Part shown: positions 9,619 through 17,716 of the stretch, piece by piece | Layout: each line of letters starts with the position of its first letter | Numbering within the stretch: position 1 is the stretch's first letter | Assembly: GCF_001517425.1 (NCBI RefSeq) | Contig: NZ_FBWL01000170.1 | Coordinates: forward strand, 124,001-188,000 | DNA from: Clostridium sp. C105KSO13 | GTDB lineage: Bacteria > Bacillota > Clostridia > Lachnospirales > Lachnospiraceae | DNA length: 64,000 nucleotides | Direction of reading: 5' to 3' | Translations under genes and position numbers: made by a program | Notes under the pieces: generated by a model | Database searches by the model: none | The model's input: only the letters and a program-made list of their open reading frames with translations | Told to the model about the DNA's origin: nothing

Positions 9619-10299
9619 GTGATGGAGATGGAAGAGAAGATGAATATCTTTGACGTGGAGATTGACGGGTTCACGGCAAAAACGGCTATGCAAAAAGCCG
9701 TTGAGTACATGCAGAGTGAGTATGTCAGTACAATTGAGATCGTCACACTGGATATGCTCATGCAGGGAAAAGACGACCCTGTATGGAAAGAGAATACAAA
9801 AGAGATAGATATGGTACTCTCAGGAGAGAGAGAAATACTGGAAGCGGCAAATATAACAGATAAAATTTTATTAAAAAATGTGGATAATCAGGTCTTCCTG
9901 AAAATGTTTCTGAGATATTTACAGAGAAACCGGAAGCGGGTATTTTTGATTGCCCAGTCTGAAAAAGAACTTGTAAGTCTGGAAGAGGCCATGGTGAAGT
10001 ATCACCGGGGAATAGCGGTGGCGGGTCATGGCATATTAAGTTCAGAAGGCAAATCCGAAGAAGACATTATCAATGATGTAAACGGGGCTGAGACAGACTG
10101 TATTATTTCTGTACTGCCGTCCCCGGAACAGGAAGAGTTTATTATCAGGAATAAGTCTCTGCTTAATATAAGAGTCTGGCTGGGATGTGGCAATATGCTG
10201 GCCGAGAACTATCGCAGGAAGAGCACAGGCGGTGTTCGGAGATTCCTTATGAAAAGGGCATTCCGGTATAATGTAGAGCAGCAAAAGAAGAATTTGTGA
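9619..10299 (+). CDS. WecG/TagA/CpsF-family (GT26) protein, probably degenerate
   Basis: This is a 226-residue protein aligning with the GT26 glycosyltransferases that add the second sugar to a lipid-linked precursor. The opening NIFDVEIDGFTAKTAM is typical. The family's TPNPE-type block reads IVTLDMLM, and the usual LPDG block that carries the proposed catalytic Asp reads MVLSGERE, so that Asp is Ser. The C-terminal Arg-Ala-Pro and EWLYRL tail is also absent. It may have lost transferase activity or acquired another role. The start is uncertain: GTG at 9619, ATG at 9622, or ATG at 9640 behind GGAAGAGAAG. A strong terminator follows. It is monocistronic. Confidence 0.7.
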   Translation: MMEMEEKMNIFDVEIDGFTAKTAMQKAVEYMQSEYVSTIEIVTLDMLMQGKDDPVWKENTKEIDMVLSGEREILEAANITDKILLKNVDNQVFLKMFLRYLQRNRKRVFLIAQSEKELVSLEEAMVKYHRGIAVAGHGILSSEGKSEEDIINDVNGAETDCIISVLPSPEQEEFIIRNKSLLNIRVWLGCGNMLAENYRRKSTGGVRRFLMKRAFRYNVEQQKKNL

Positions 10300-10342
10300 A
10301 CTATGTATAGGCCATATAATATGAAAAAATTGTTAATAATAT

Positions 10343-10384
10343 GAGGAAATGCATAAAAAAATAGTATTTCCTCTTTATTTTTTT
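10343..10384 (+). terminator. Rho-independent terminator
   Basis: GAGGAAAT (10343-10350) and ATTTCCTC (10366-10373) form a stem, followed by TTTATTTTTTT. It closes the GT26-like transcription unit. Confidence 0.8.
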
Positions 10385-10432
10385 GGCTTTATGCATTAAT
10401 ATATAACTGGTGTATGTGTATTTTGTTTTTTT

Positions 10433-10449
10433 ACAAATTTGATATTTGT
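10433..10449. promoter_or_regulatory. Possible operator palindrome upstream of the PucR-type gene
   Basis: ACAAAT and ATTTGT are separated by TTGAT in the AT-rich region 47 bases before the regulator's start. No convincing -10/-35 pair was found around it. It could be an autoregulatory site, but 6-bp arms in AT-rich DNA may be chance. Confidence 0.25.
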
Positions 10450-10495
10450 GAAAAATGCACATGAATAAAACGAAATAAAAGCGGAGGAGATAAAT

Positions 10496-11587
10496 ATGAT
10501 TTCAAATCAAATACTGCAAAACACAATTGAGGGTCTGAAGGGTATTTCTAGAATTGATTTCAGTATATTGGATACAGAGGGGAAAGTACTTGCAACTACA
10601 TTTGATGATATGAAGGGATATGAAAGCGCTGTACTTTCTTTTGTAGAATCTCCCGCAGACAGTCAGGTAATCCAGGGACACCAGTTTTTTAAGATTTTTG
10701 ATGAGCAGCAGCTGGAATATGTACTGCTTGCCGGCGGGGAGAATGAGGAAGTGTACATGGTGGGCAAGATTGCCGCATTTCAGGTGCAAAGTCTGTTGGT
10801 AGCCTACAAAGAAAGGTTTGACAAGGATAACTTTATTAAGAATCTTTTACTTGATAATCTCCTTTTGGTAGACATTTATAACAGGGCCAAGAAATTACAT
10901 ATTGACACAGAGCAAAAACGTGTTATCTTTATTATTGAAACCACCCATGAAAAAGACAGCGTAGCTCTGGATAATGTAAGAACCCTTTTGGGAGGCAAGT
11001 CCAGGGACTTTATTACAGCCGTAGACGAGAAGAATATCATTGTCGTCAAGGAACTTTCTGACAGCGACGGCGGCAAAGAACTCCAGAAAATGGCAAAAGA
11101 AATGCTGGATATACTCAAGACTGAGTGCAAAGAAGAGCGTATTCACATAGCATATGGCACTGTAGTCAACGACATCAAGGAGGTTTCTAAATCTTACAAA
11201 GAAGCAAAGCTTGCATTGGATGTGGGCAAGATTTTCTTTGATGAGAAAGATATCGTTGCATATAGCACACTTGGCATCGGACGTTTGATCTATCAGCTGC
11301 CGATTCCACTTTGTAAGATGTTTATCAAGGAGATTTTTGAGGGGAAATCTCCGGACGATTTTGATGAGGAGACATTGGCGACTATTAACAAGTTTTTTGA
11401 AAATAGTCTGAATGTATCAGAAACGTCAAGGCAGTTGTATATTCACAGAAATACTCTTGTTTACCGACTGGATAAGCTCCAGAAGAGCACCGGGCTTGAT
11501 TTGCGCGTCTTCGAGGATGCGATTACTTTTAAGATTGCTCTGATGGTAGTAAAGTACATGAGGTATATGGAATCATTGGAATACTAA
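10496..11587 (+). CDS. PucR/CdaR-type transcriptional regulator
   Basis: This is a 363-residue protein with a C-terminal PucR-type helix-turn-helix, seen as LNVSETSRQLYIHRNTLVYRLDKLQKSTGLDLR, which is characteristic of the CdaR/PucR family. The middle region resembles the degenerate cyclase-like (GGDEF-like) domain of the family, and the N-terminus (ISRIDFSILDTEGKVLATT) looks like a sugar-diacid or PAS-like sensor. It is preceded by AAGCGGAGGAG. It lies 25 bases before ftsE on the same strand without a visible terminator, so it may be co-transcribed with the division genes. The ligand cannot be inferred. Confidence 0.8.
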   Translation: MISNQILQNTIEGLKGISRIDFSILDTEGKVLATTFDDMKGYESAVLSFVESPADSQVIQGHQFFKIFDEQQLEYVLLAGGENEEVYMVGKIAAFQVQSLLVAYKERFDKDNFIKNLLLDNLLLVDIYNRAKKLHIDTEQKRVIFIIETTHEKDSVALDNVRTLLGGKSRDFITAVDEKNIIVVKELSDSDGGKELQKMAKEMLDILKTECKEERIHIAYGTVVNDIKEVSKSYKEAKLALDVGKIFFDEKDIVAYSTLGIGRLIYQLPIPLCKMFIKEIFEGKSPDDFDEETLATINKFFENSLNVSETSRQLYIHRNTLVYRLDKLQKSTGLDLRVFEDAITFKIALMVVKYMRYMESLEY

Positions 11588-11612
11588 GGAGTATGAATAA
11601 TTAGGAGGATTT

Positions 11613-12299
11613 ATGATTGAACTGAGAAATGTAACGAAGGAGTATTCAAAGGGAATTGCTGCCCTAAATGGTGTGTCTGTGAAGATTGAACGCGGAGAGT
11701 TTGTGTTCATCGTAGGGGACAGCGGTTCGGGCAAGTCAACTTTGATTCGTTTAATCCTGAAGGAACTGGAGCCGACAAAGGGAACTATCATTGTCAACGG
11801 ACAGAATTTGGGCAGGATGAGACATCGTCATATTGCGAAGTACAGAAGGGGTCTGGGAGTTGTTTTTCAGGACTTCCGTCTTTTAAAAGACAGAAATATT
11901 TATGAAAATATTGCTTTTGCACTGCGTGTAACGGAGACACCTATGCGTGTTCTCAGGAGAAAAGTGCCGGCGGCACTTTCACTTGTTGGATTGGCACAGA
12001 AGTATAAGTCATATCCAAAGGAGCTGTCAGGGGGAGAACAGCAGCGTGTTGCACTGGCAAGAGCGATAGTAAATGAACCTGCAATTTTGTTGGCCGACGA
12101 GCCGACTGGTAACCTGGATCCGACAAACTCATGGGAGATCATGAGTCTGCTGAAAGAGGCAAATGAGAGAGGGACAACAGTATTGGTTGTTACTCACAAC
12201 CAGGAAATCGTAAACGAGATGAACGAGCGCGTCATAACGATGAAACAGGGCGTTATCGTCAGTGATGAACAAAAAGGTAGGTATTTAGATGAGGATTAG
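11613..12299 (+). CDS. ftsE: FtsE, cell-division ABC transporter ATPase
   Basis: This 228-residue ABC ATPase couples to FtsX at the septum to activate peptidoglycan hydrolases. Visible motifs are Walker A GDSGSGKST (Lys41), the Q-loop VVFQDFRLL, the signature LSGGEQQRVALARA near residue 137, and Walker B ILLADEPTGNLDP. The opening MIELRNVTKEYSKGIAALNGV is a typical FtsE start. It overlaps ftsX by 11 bases. The downstream M23 peptidase is the likely hydrolase controlled by FtsEX. Confidence 0.96.
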   Translation: MIELRNVTKEYSKGIAALNGVSVKIERGEFVFIVGDSGSGKSTLIRLILKELEPTKGTIIVNGQNLGRMRHRHIAKYRRGLGVVFQDFRLLKDRNIYENIAFALRVTETPMRVLRRKVPAALSLVGLAQKYKSYPKELSGGEQQRVALARAIVNEPAILLADEPTGNLDPTNSWEIMSLLKEANERGTTVLVVTHNQEIVNEMNERVITMKQGVIVSDEQKGRYLDED

Positions 12300-13242
12300 T
12301 ACATTAGGATACGTAGGAAAACAGGGGGTTAAGAATATCGGGAGAAATAAGATGTTTTCGCTTGCGTCCGTCGCGACAATGGCAGCTTGTATTTTCCTGT
12401 TTGGATTATTCTTTTCTATCTTGTTAAATTTTCAGTACATAATAAAGTCGGCTGAAGAGGGCGTGGCGATTACTGTATTTTTTGAAGACGACGCCACCCA
12501 GAGCGAGATTGATGACATAGGAGCTGCATTAAAAAGCAGGAATGATGTGTCAGATGTAGTTTTCGTCTCTGCAGATGATGCGTGGAATAAATTTAAGGGC
12601 GATTATTTTGGAGATAATGCGGATCTGGCAGAGGGATTTAAGAATGACAACCCGCTTGCAGGATCAGACAACTATGAGGTATATATGAAAACTCTGACAG
12701 ATGACGGTGCAAGTCTTTCGGTCAGAAGCAAATCACTGGCAGCCACCCAGCAGGATCTGGTTAAGTTTGCCAAGGGCCTGGACGGGGTGCGAAAGGTAAA
12801 TAAATCAGATGTGGTGGCAAACACCCTTTCCAGTGTAAATATGCTGGTTGGTTATATATCTGCTGCAATTATAATTATTTTGTTCGGGGTATCTATTTTC
12901 CTGATCAGCAATACGGTTACAATGGGTATCACCGTCCGCAGAGAAGAGATTGCCATTATGAAATATATCGGTGCCAAGGACTTTGTTGTCCGTTCACCCT
13001 TCGTCATAGAAGGCCTCATTATGGGAATTGTGGGTGCGATCATACCGCTTCTATTGTTGTATGGTTTGTATGGAAAAGCTGTGGAGTATATTTTGACAAA
13101 GTTCAAGGTATTGAATAATATCGTTAATTTCCTCCCAGTGGGAAGTGTGTACCGGTATCTGCTCCCGATTGGGCTTCTGCTCGGCGCGGGAATCGGTTTT
13201 TTAGGAAGCTACTTTACTGTCCGTAAACATTTGAAGGTATAG
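12289..13242 (+). CDS. ftsX: FtsX, cell-division ABC transporter permease
   Basis: This is a 317-residue membrane partner of FtsE. It has one N-terminal transmembrane helix (about residues 24-46), a large extracellular loop (about 47-180) that in this family recruits hydrolase activators, and three further helices from about 185 to 310. The block NTVTMGITVRREEIAIMKYIGAKDFVVRSPFVIEGLIMG is typical of FtsX. The start lies inside the end of ftsE. Confidence 0.95.
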   Translation: MRISTLGYVGKQGVKNIGRNKMFSLASVATMAACIFLFGLFFSILLNFQYIIKSAEEGVAITVFFEDDATQSEIDDIGAALKSRNDVSDVVFVSADDAWNKFKGDYFGDNADLAEGFKNDNPLAGSDNYEVYMKTLTDDGASLSVRSKSLAATQQDLVKFAKGLDGVRKVNKSDVVANTLSSVNMLVGYISAAIIIILFGVSIFLISNTVTMGITVRREEIAIMKYIGAKDFVVRSPFVIEGLIMGIVGAIIPLLLLYGLYGKAVEYILTKFKVLNNIVNFLPVGSVYRYLLPIGLLLGAGIGFLGSYFTVRKHLKV

Positions 13243-13251
13243 GGGGAGCTT

Positions 13252-14415
13252 ATGAAGAGACAAAAGAGGAGTATACGAAGTATCCTAAGTGTGGTTTTAG
13301 TACTGGCATTGTGTGCAGGAATGGGGATGACTGTGAATGCCGCAACTGTTGATGAGGCACAGAAGAAAGCAGAGGAGCTGGAATCAAAGAAAAAGGCTGC
13401 CCAGACAGAACAGAATTCTCTTAAAACACAGTTGAACGATATTGTTGCGGATATGAAAGACGCACAGGATAAGCTGGATAAAAAGCAGGAAGAGATCAAG
13501 ACAGCGGAAGACGAACTGGTTAAAGCTAAGATAGATGAGAATAACCGGTATGAAAGTATGAAGATGCGTATAAAATATATGTATGAGAATGGTAATTCTC
13601 AGCTCATTGAGATTCTCATCGACAGTGACAGCATTGCAGACCTTCTAAATAAGGCTGAGTATTTCTCACAGATTTCTACCTATGACAGAGAGAAGCTCAC
13701 CGAACTTCAGCAGGTGGTACAGGATGTACAGGAAAGAGAAGATGCGCTGCAGAATGAATATACGACACTTTCAAATCTGCAGAATGAACTGATACAAAAA
13801 CAGGATGCTGTACAGACTCTTCTGGACAGCAAAAAGCTTCAGGTTTCGAATCTTGAAAAGCAGATTGGAGACAATGCAGCTACTTTGCAAAAGCTGGTGG
13901 AGGAGGCAGAGGCCGAGCGTCAGAAGCAGCTGCAGCAGCAGGCCGCACAGCAGGCACAGGCGGCTCTGGCAGTTGAACAGCAGGCAGCAGACACAGGCAG
14001 TAATTATACAGAACCTTCTTCCACCCCTGTTGTCAGCGGGGGAGGTCAGTTTACGAATCCATGCCCGGGAGCTACCATATCCAGTACTTTCGGATACAGA
14101 GATTTTGACGGGGCATTCCACAAAGGTCTGGATCTGGCTGCAGGAGAAGGCACACCTACATACGCTGCAGCGGACGGCTACGTGGTTATCGCAGGCTGGA
14201 GCGACAGCGCAGGCAACTGGGTAGTCATCAACCATGGAAACGGTCTGACTACAAAATATATGCACCACTCAGCTCTCTGCGTAAGTGCAGGTCAGACGGT
14301 TGTTAAAGGCCAGCAGATAGGCTATGTGGGTAATACAGGAGATTCCTTCGGAGGACACCTGCATTTTCAGGTCGAAGTGAATGATCAGGCTGTAGACCCA
14401 CTGGGATATTTATAA
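13252..14415 (+). CDS. Secreted M23 (LytM) peptidoglycan endopeptidase with coiled coil, EnvC/PcsB-like
   Basis: This is a 387-residue protein with a signal peptide (basic start, then ILSVVLVLALCAGMGM), a long coiled coil rich in Lys, Glu, Gln and Asp (about residues 30-245), a Gln/Ala linker, and a C-terminal LytM domain. The zinc-site motifs FHKGLDLA and GGHLHFQVEV are intact, so the enzyme should be active. A coiled coil fused to LytM directly after ftsEX is the arrangement of FtsEX-activated hydrolases (EnvC and PcsB are functional analogues). The ribosome binding site is AGGGGGAG. Confidence 0.92.
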   Translation: MKRQKRSIRSILSVVLVLALCAGMGMTVNAATVDEAQKKAEELESKKKAAQTEQNSLKTQLNDIVADMKDAQDKLDKKQEEIKTAEDELVKAKIDENNRYESMKMRIKYMYENGNSQLIEILIDSDSIADLLNKAEYFSQISTYDREKLTELQQVVQDVQEREDALQNEYTTLSNLQNELIQKQDAVQTLLDSKKLQVSNLEKQIGDNAATLQKLVEEAEAERQKQLQQQAAQQAQAALAVEQQAADTGSNYTEPSSTPVVSGGGQFTNPCPGATISSTFGYRDFDGAFHKGLDLAAGEGTPTYAAADGYVVIAGWSDSAGNWVVINHGNGLTTKYMHHSALCVSAGQTVVKGQQIGYVGNTGDSFGGHLHFQVEVNDQAVDPLGYL

Positions 14416-14436
14416 ATATCAAAGGTTGGAAAGAAT

Positions 14437-15648
14437 ATGAACGATAAAAAAAGTTTCAGGAAGGGGGCGCTGTGTGGCGCCCTCGTTATGCTTTTAATAG
14501 CAGCCGCAGGTTTTGGTGTCATAAAAGTGGGAGAAAGGTATATTCTGGGAAACGGCGCCGCCGCAGCCCAGGTATCGTCCCAGGGGCAGACAGAGAGGAA
14601 ACTCACGAATCTGGGCAGGCTGATAGACCACTATTATCTCTATACCGATGAAATGGACAATCAGGCACTGCAGGACGGCATTTATACCGGCTATGTCAAC
14701 GGCTTGGGAGATCCCTATACGGTTTATTATGACAAAGAACAGACAAAGCAGCTGCTGGAGACCACTTCCGGAGAGTATTCAGGAATCGGAGCGGGCCTGG
14801 TGACAGATACCGAGACAAACGCGGTAACCATTACTAATGTATATAAAGATTCTCCTGCCGAGGAAGCCGGCGTGAAAGAGGGAGACATTCTATATCAGGT
14901 GGATGACCACGTGATAAGTGATGAGGATTTAACAGAGATTGTATCCTGGATTAAAGGGAAGGAAGGAACCAAGGTTACGCTTCATGTGTACAGAGGCAGT
15001 GCTATGGAGGAGGTTACCTGTACGGCAAAGCGGCGCAGTCTTAAAGTCCAGACTGTAGACTATGAAATGAAGGAAAACCAGGTTGGCTACATTCATATAA
15101 CAGAGTTTGATAAAGTGACCTATGATCAGTTTAAGGATGCACTGGCGGATTTGGAAAACCAGGGGATGAAAGGTCTTGTGATAGACTTGAGATCTAATCC
15201 CGGAGGAGATCTGGATACCGTTGTAAATATGCTAAAGCTCCTTTTGCCAAAAGGAATGGTAGTTTATACAGAGGACAAAGCCGGCGGCAGGACAGAATAC
15301 AAAAATGAGAAAGACCACGAATTTACTATGCCTATGACGGTTCTGGTGAATCAATACAGTGCCAGTGCGGCTGAGATATTTTCCGGCGCTGTTCAGGATT
15401 ATAAGGTGGGCACCATTGTAGGCACAACCACCTATGGAAAGGGGATTGTACAGCAGCTTATGGATTTAGGTGACGGAACATGTCTGAAGGTGACCATTGC
15501 CGAATATTTCCTGCCCAGCGGCAGGAGTATACACAAAAAAGGAATCAAACCGGATGTAGAGGTAGAATACAAGGCTGATTCCAACAATGCGGCAGCCGAC
15601 AATCAGCTGGATAAGGCTCTCGAAGTGCTGCAGGGAAAGATACAGTAA
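14437..15648 (+). CDS. S41-family C-terminal processing protease (CtpA/CtpB-like)
   Basis: This is a 403-residue serine protease anchored by one N-terminal helix (LCGALVMLLIAAAGFGVI). The PDZ domain lies at about residues 110-195 (GIGAGLV through VKEGDILYQVDDH). The S41 catalytic Ser310 lies in YSASAAEIFSGA and Lys335 in TYGKGIVQQ, and both are present. Such proteases cleave extracytoplasmic substrates, including spore and cell-wall proteins. It is the last gene of the ftsEX operon, 21 bases after the M23 gene, and may process that hydrolase or its regulators (inference). Confidence 0.94.
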   Translation: MNDKKSFRKGALCGALVMLLIAAAGFGVIKVGERYILGNGAAAAQVSSQGQTERKLTNLGRLIDHYYLYTDEMDNQALQDGIYTGYVNGLGDPYTVYYDKEQTKQLLETTSGEYSGIGAGLVTDTETNAVTITNVYKDSPAEEAGVKEGDILYQVDDHVISDEDLTEIVSWIKGKEGTKVTLHVYRGSAMEEVTCTAKRRSLKVQTVDYEMKENQVGYIHITEFDKVTYDQFKDALADLENQGMKGLVIDLRSNPGGDLDTVVNMLKLLLPKGMVVYTEDKAGGRTEYKNEKDHEFTMPMTVLVNQYSASAAEIFSGAVQDYKVGTIVGTTTYGKGIVQQLMDLGDGTCLKVTIAEYFLPSGRSIHKKGIKPDVEVEYKADSNNAAADNQLDKALEVLQGKIQ

Positions 15649-15664
15649 TAATTTAAAAAAAGCC

Positions 15665-15693
15665 TTGCAAATGAAAAAAACCTGTGCTATGAT
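15665..15693 (+). promoter_or_regulatory. Promoter of the T-box / aspS-gatCAB operon
   Basis: TTGCAA (15665-15670), a 17-base spacer and TATGAT (15688-15693) lie just upstream of the T-box leader. No terminator is visible between the preceding protease gene and this promoter, so some read-through is possible. Confidence 0.7.
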
Positions 15694-15729
15694 GTTAACC
15701 AGTTTTAACAAATATGGTTAGACTTAAAA

Positions 15730-15984
15730 AGGCAGTGAACAAGACTCTGATTTTCAGATACTGACAGGAAGTTGGCGTCACCGACTGAGAGCGCCGGACA
15801 GCGGAGAAAGTTAAGGGAACACTTGGGAGCCGACCGGTTGAAATGGTAAGTAAGCCGGTACGTAAGAGTGCACGTTACGCACATAGAGCGGGGCAGGTGT
15901 ATTGTATACCTGTTCAATGCGGGTGGTACCGCGGATTATAAATATGAATCCGTCCCGGGATGCAAATGCATCCCGGGACTTTTT
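15730..15984 (+). promoter_or_regulatory. T-box riboswitch, probably tRNA-Asn (specifier AAC, overlapping GAA)
   Basis: The leader carries the T-box consensus GGGTGGTACCGCGG (15921-15934), with the UGGU bulge that pairs with the uncharged tRNA acceptor end, followed by an intrinsic terminator (15952-15984). The distal stem I is seen as GGCG (15771-15774) and CGCC (15792-15795) with GAGAG in the loop. The segment GGGAACACTTGGGAG (15815-15829) aligns with the specifier-loop context of known T-boxes and places AAC (Asn) at 15818-15820. GAA (Glu) overlaps it by one base, at 15817-15819. Low charging of the tRNA should switch on the downstream AspRS and GatCAB genes. The specifier call is by eye. 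Confidence 0.88.
15952..15984 (+). terminator. Intrinsic terminator of the T-box
   Basis: A perfect 13-bp stem (15952-15964 with 15967-15979, beginning GTCCCGGGAT) is followed by five T residues. Its 5' arm lies just past the T-box sequence, as expected for competing terminator and antiterminator folds. Confidence 0.95.
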
Positions 15985-16061
15985 GTTACAGAAAAATAGA
16001 ATTTTCTGCTATATAAAGTCGGACTGGGGATGCAGTTTTAAGAGCCAGAAAGGAGAATTCT

Positions 16062-17393
16062 ATGGAAATTGTGACAGGAGTAAAAAAAAGTAACATATTA
16101 GAGCTGCGTGAGCTGTCTAAAGAGAATATGGCAGGCCAACGCGTCAGAGTGAATGGTGCAGTCCATACGATCCGGGATATGGGGATGGTGGCATTTATCA
16201 TTCTCAGAAAAAGAGAAGGACTTCTGCAGTGTGTGTTTGTGAAAGGAGCCTCAAAGTTTAATTTGAAAGATTTAAAAGAAGCCGATACAGTCGAAGTAAC
16301 AGGAACTCTTGCAGATTCAGAGAAAGCACCGGCAGGTATGGAAATCAGAATCGAGGATATAAAGATTTTGAGTGAACCGGCGGAGCCGCTTCCGCTTCCC
16401 ATTGCCAGGTGGAAGCTGAATACATCTCTGGAGGCAAAGTTAAATTACCGTCCCATTTCACTGCGGAATATAAGGGAGCGGGCAAAGTTCAAGGTTCAGG
16501 AAGGAATTGTCCGGGGGTTCCGTGATTTTCTGTATGGAGAAGGTTTTACAGAGATTCATACCCCCAAGATAGGCGCAAAAAGTGCAGAGGGAGGAGCTAA
16601 TCTGTTCAAACTGGATTATTTTCACAGACCGGCGATTCTCCAGCAAAGTCCTCAGTTTTACAAACAGATGATGACAGGCGTGTTTGACAGAGTATTCGAG
16701 ACAGCGCCGGTGTTCCGTGCGGAGAAGCATAATACGAAGCGTCATTTAAACGAGTACACAAGTCTGGATCTTGAGATGGGGTATATTGAAGGATTCGAGG
16801 ACATTATGGCAATGGAGGCCGGATTTCTTGAGTACACCATGGAGCTTTTGGAAAAAGACTACGCAGGAGAATTGAAAATTCTTGGAATAGAACTTCCGAA
16901 GGTAAAGGAGATTCCGGCAGTCAGGTTTGACGAGATTAAGAAGCTTGTATCAGAAAAATATGAGCGGAAAATGAGAAACCCCTTCGATCTTGAGCCTGAA
17001 GAGGAACAGTTCATAAGCCAATATGCAAAAGAGGAATGGGATGCAGATTTTGTCTTCGTCACCCACTATCCCTCCAAAAAGAGACCGTTTTATGCTATGG
17101 ATGACCCAAAAGACACCAACTATACACTGAGTTTTGATTTATTGTTCAGAGGAATGGAGATAACGACCGGCGGGCAGAGAGTCCATGATTACCATGAACT
17201 GCTTAAAAAAATGGTAACAAGGGGTATGACAGGAGAAGGCATGGAACAGTATTTAAGCGCATTTAAATATGGAATGCCGCCTCACGGAGGCCTTGGAATA
17301 GGGCTGGAGCGGCTGACCATGAAATTGATCGGTGAGGATAATGTACGGGAAGCAACTTTATTCCCAAGAGACTTAAGCAGGCTGGAACCATAA
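16062..17393 (+). CDS. aspS: Non-discriminating aspartyl-tRNA synthetase (archaeal/eukaryotic type)
   Basis: This 443-residue class IIb synthetase is shorter than the roughly 590-residue bacterial AspRS and lacks its GAD insertion. It has an N-terminal OB-fold anticodon domain (GQRVRVNGAVHTIRDMGMVAFIILR), class II motif 2 (FRAEKHNTKRHLNEYTSLDLEMG), and motif 3 near the end (GGLGIGLERLTMKL). Enzymes of this type load Asp on both tRNA-Asp and tRNA-Asn. Immediate linkage to gatC, gatA and gatB supports the non-discriminating role: GatCAB then amidates Asp-tRNA-Asn. It is controlled by the T-box upstream. A second, discriminating AspRS probably exists elsewhere (inference). Confidence 0.93.
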   Translation: MEIVTGVKKSNILELRELSKENMAGQRVRVNGAVHTIRDMGMVAFIILRKREGLLQCVFVKGASKFNLKDLKEADTVEVTGTLADSEKAPAGMEIRIEDIKILSEPAEPLPLPIARWKLNTSLEAKLNYRPISLRNIRERAKFKVQEGIVRGFRDFLYGEGFTEIHTPKIGAKSAEGGANLFKLDYFHRPAILQQSPQFYKQMMTGVFDRVFETAPVFRAEKHNTKRHLNEYTSLDLEMGYIEGFEDIMAMEAGFLEYTMELLEKDYAGELKILGIELPKVKEIPAVRFDEIKKLVSEKYERKMRNPFDLEPEEEQFISQYAKEEWDADFVFVTHYPSKKRPFYAMDDPKDTNYTLSFDLLFRGMEITTGGQRVHDYHELLKKMVTRGMTGEGMEQYLSAFKYGMPPHGGLGIGLERLTMKLIGEDNVREATLFPRDLSRLEP

Positions 17394-17411
17394 ACAGGAA
17401 AGGCGGTTATT

Positions 17412-17705
17412 ATGAAAAATAAAATAACAGATGAAATCATTGATTATGTAAGCATTCTTGCAAAGCTGGAATTATCCCCGGAGGAAAAGGAAGCTGCCAA
17501 AAGTGACATGGAGAAGATGCTGGATTATATCGATACCATGAATGAACTTGATACCGAGGGGATTATACCTATGTCACATGTTTTTCCTGTGCATAATGTA
17601 TTTCGGGAAGATGTAGTGACAAATGGGAATGACAGAGAGGCGATTTTATTGAATGCACCACTCAGAAAAGATGACAGCTTTGAAGTACCGAAAACCATAG
17701 GATAG
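17412..17705 (+). CDS. gatC: GatC, Asp-tRNA(Asn)/Glu-tRNA(Gln) amidotransferase subunit C
   Basis: This is a 97-residue subunit that clamps the GatA-GatB interface. The blocks [36 protein letters not shown] and FREDVV are classic GatC. It lies 18 bases after aspS and 11 before gatA, within one operon. Confidence 0.95.
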   Translation: MKNKITDEIIDYVSILAKLELSPEEKEAAKSDMEKMLDYIDTMNELDTEGIIPMSHVFPVHNVFREDVVTNGNDREAILLNAPLRKDDSFEVPKTIG

Positions 17706-17716
17706 GAGGAACTTGT

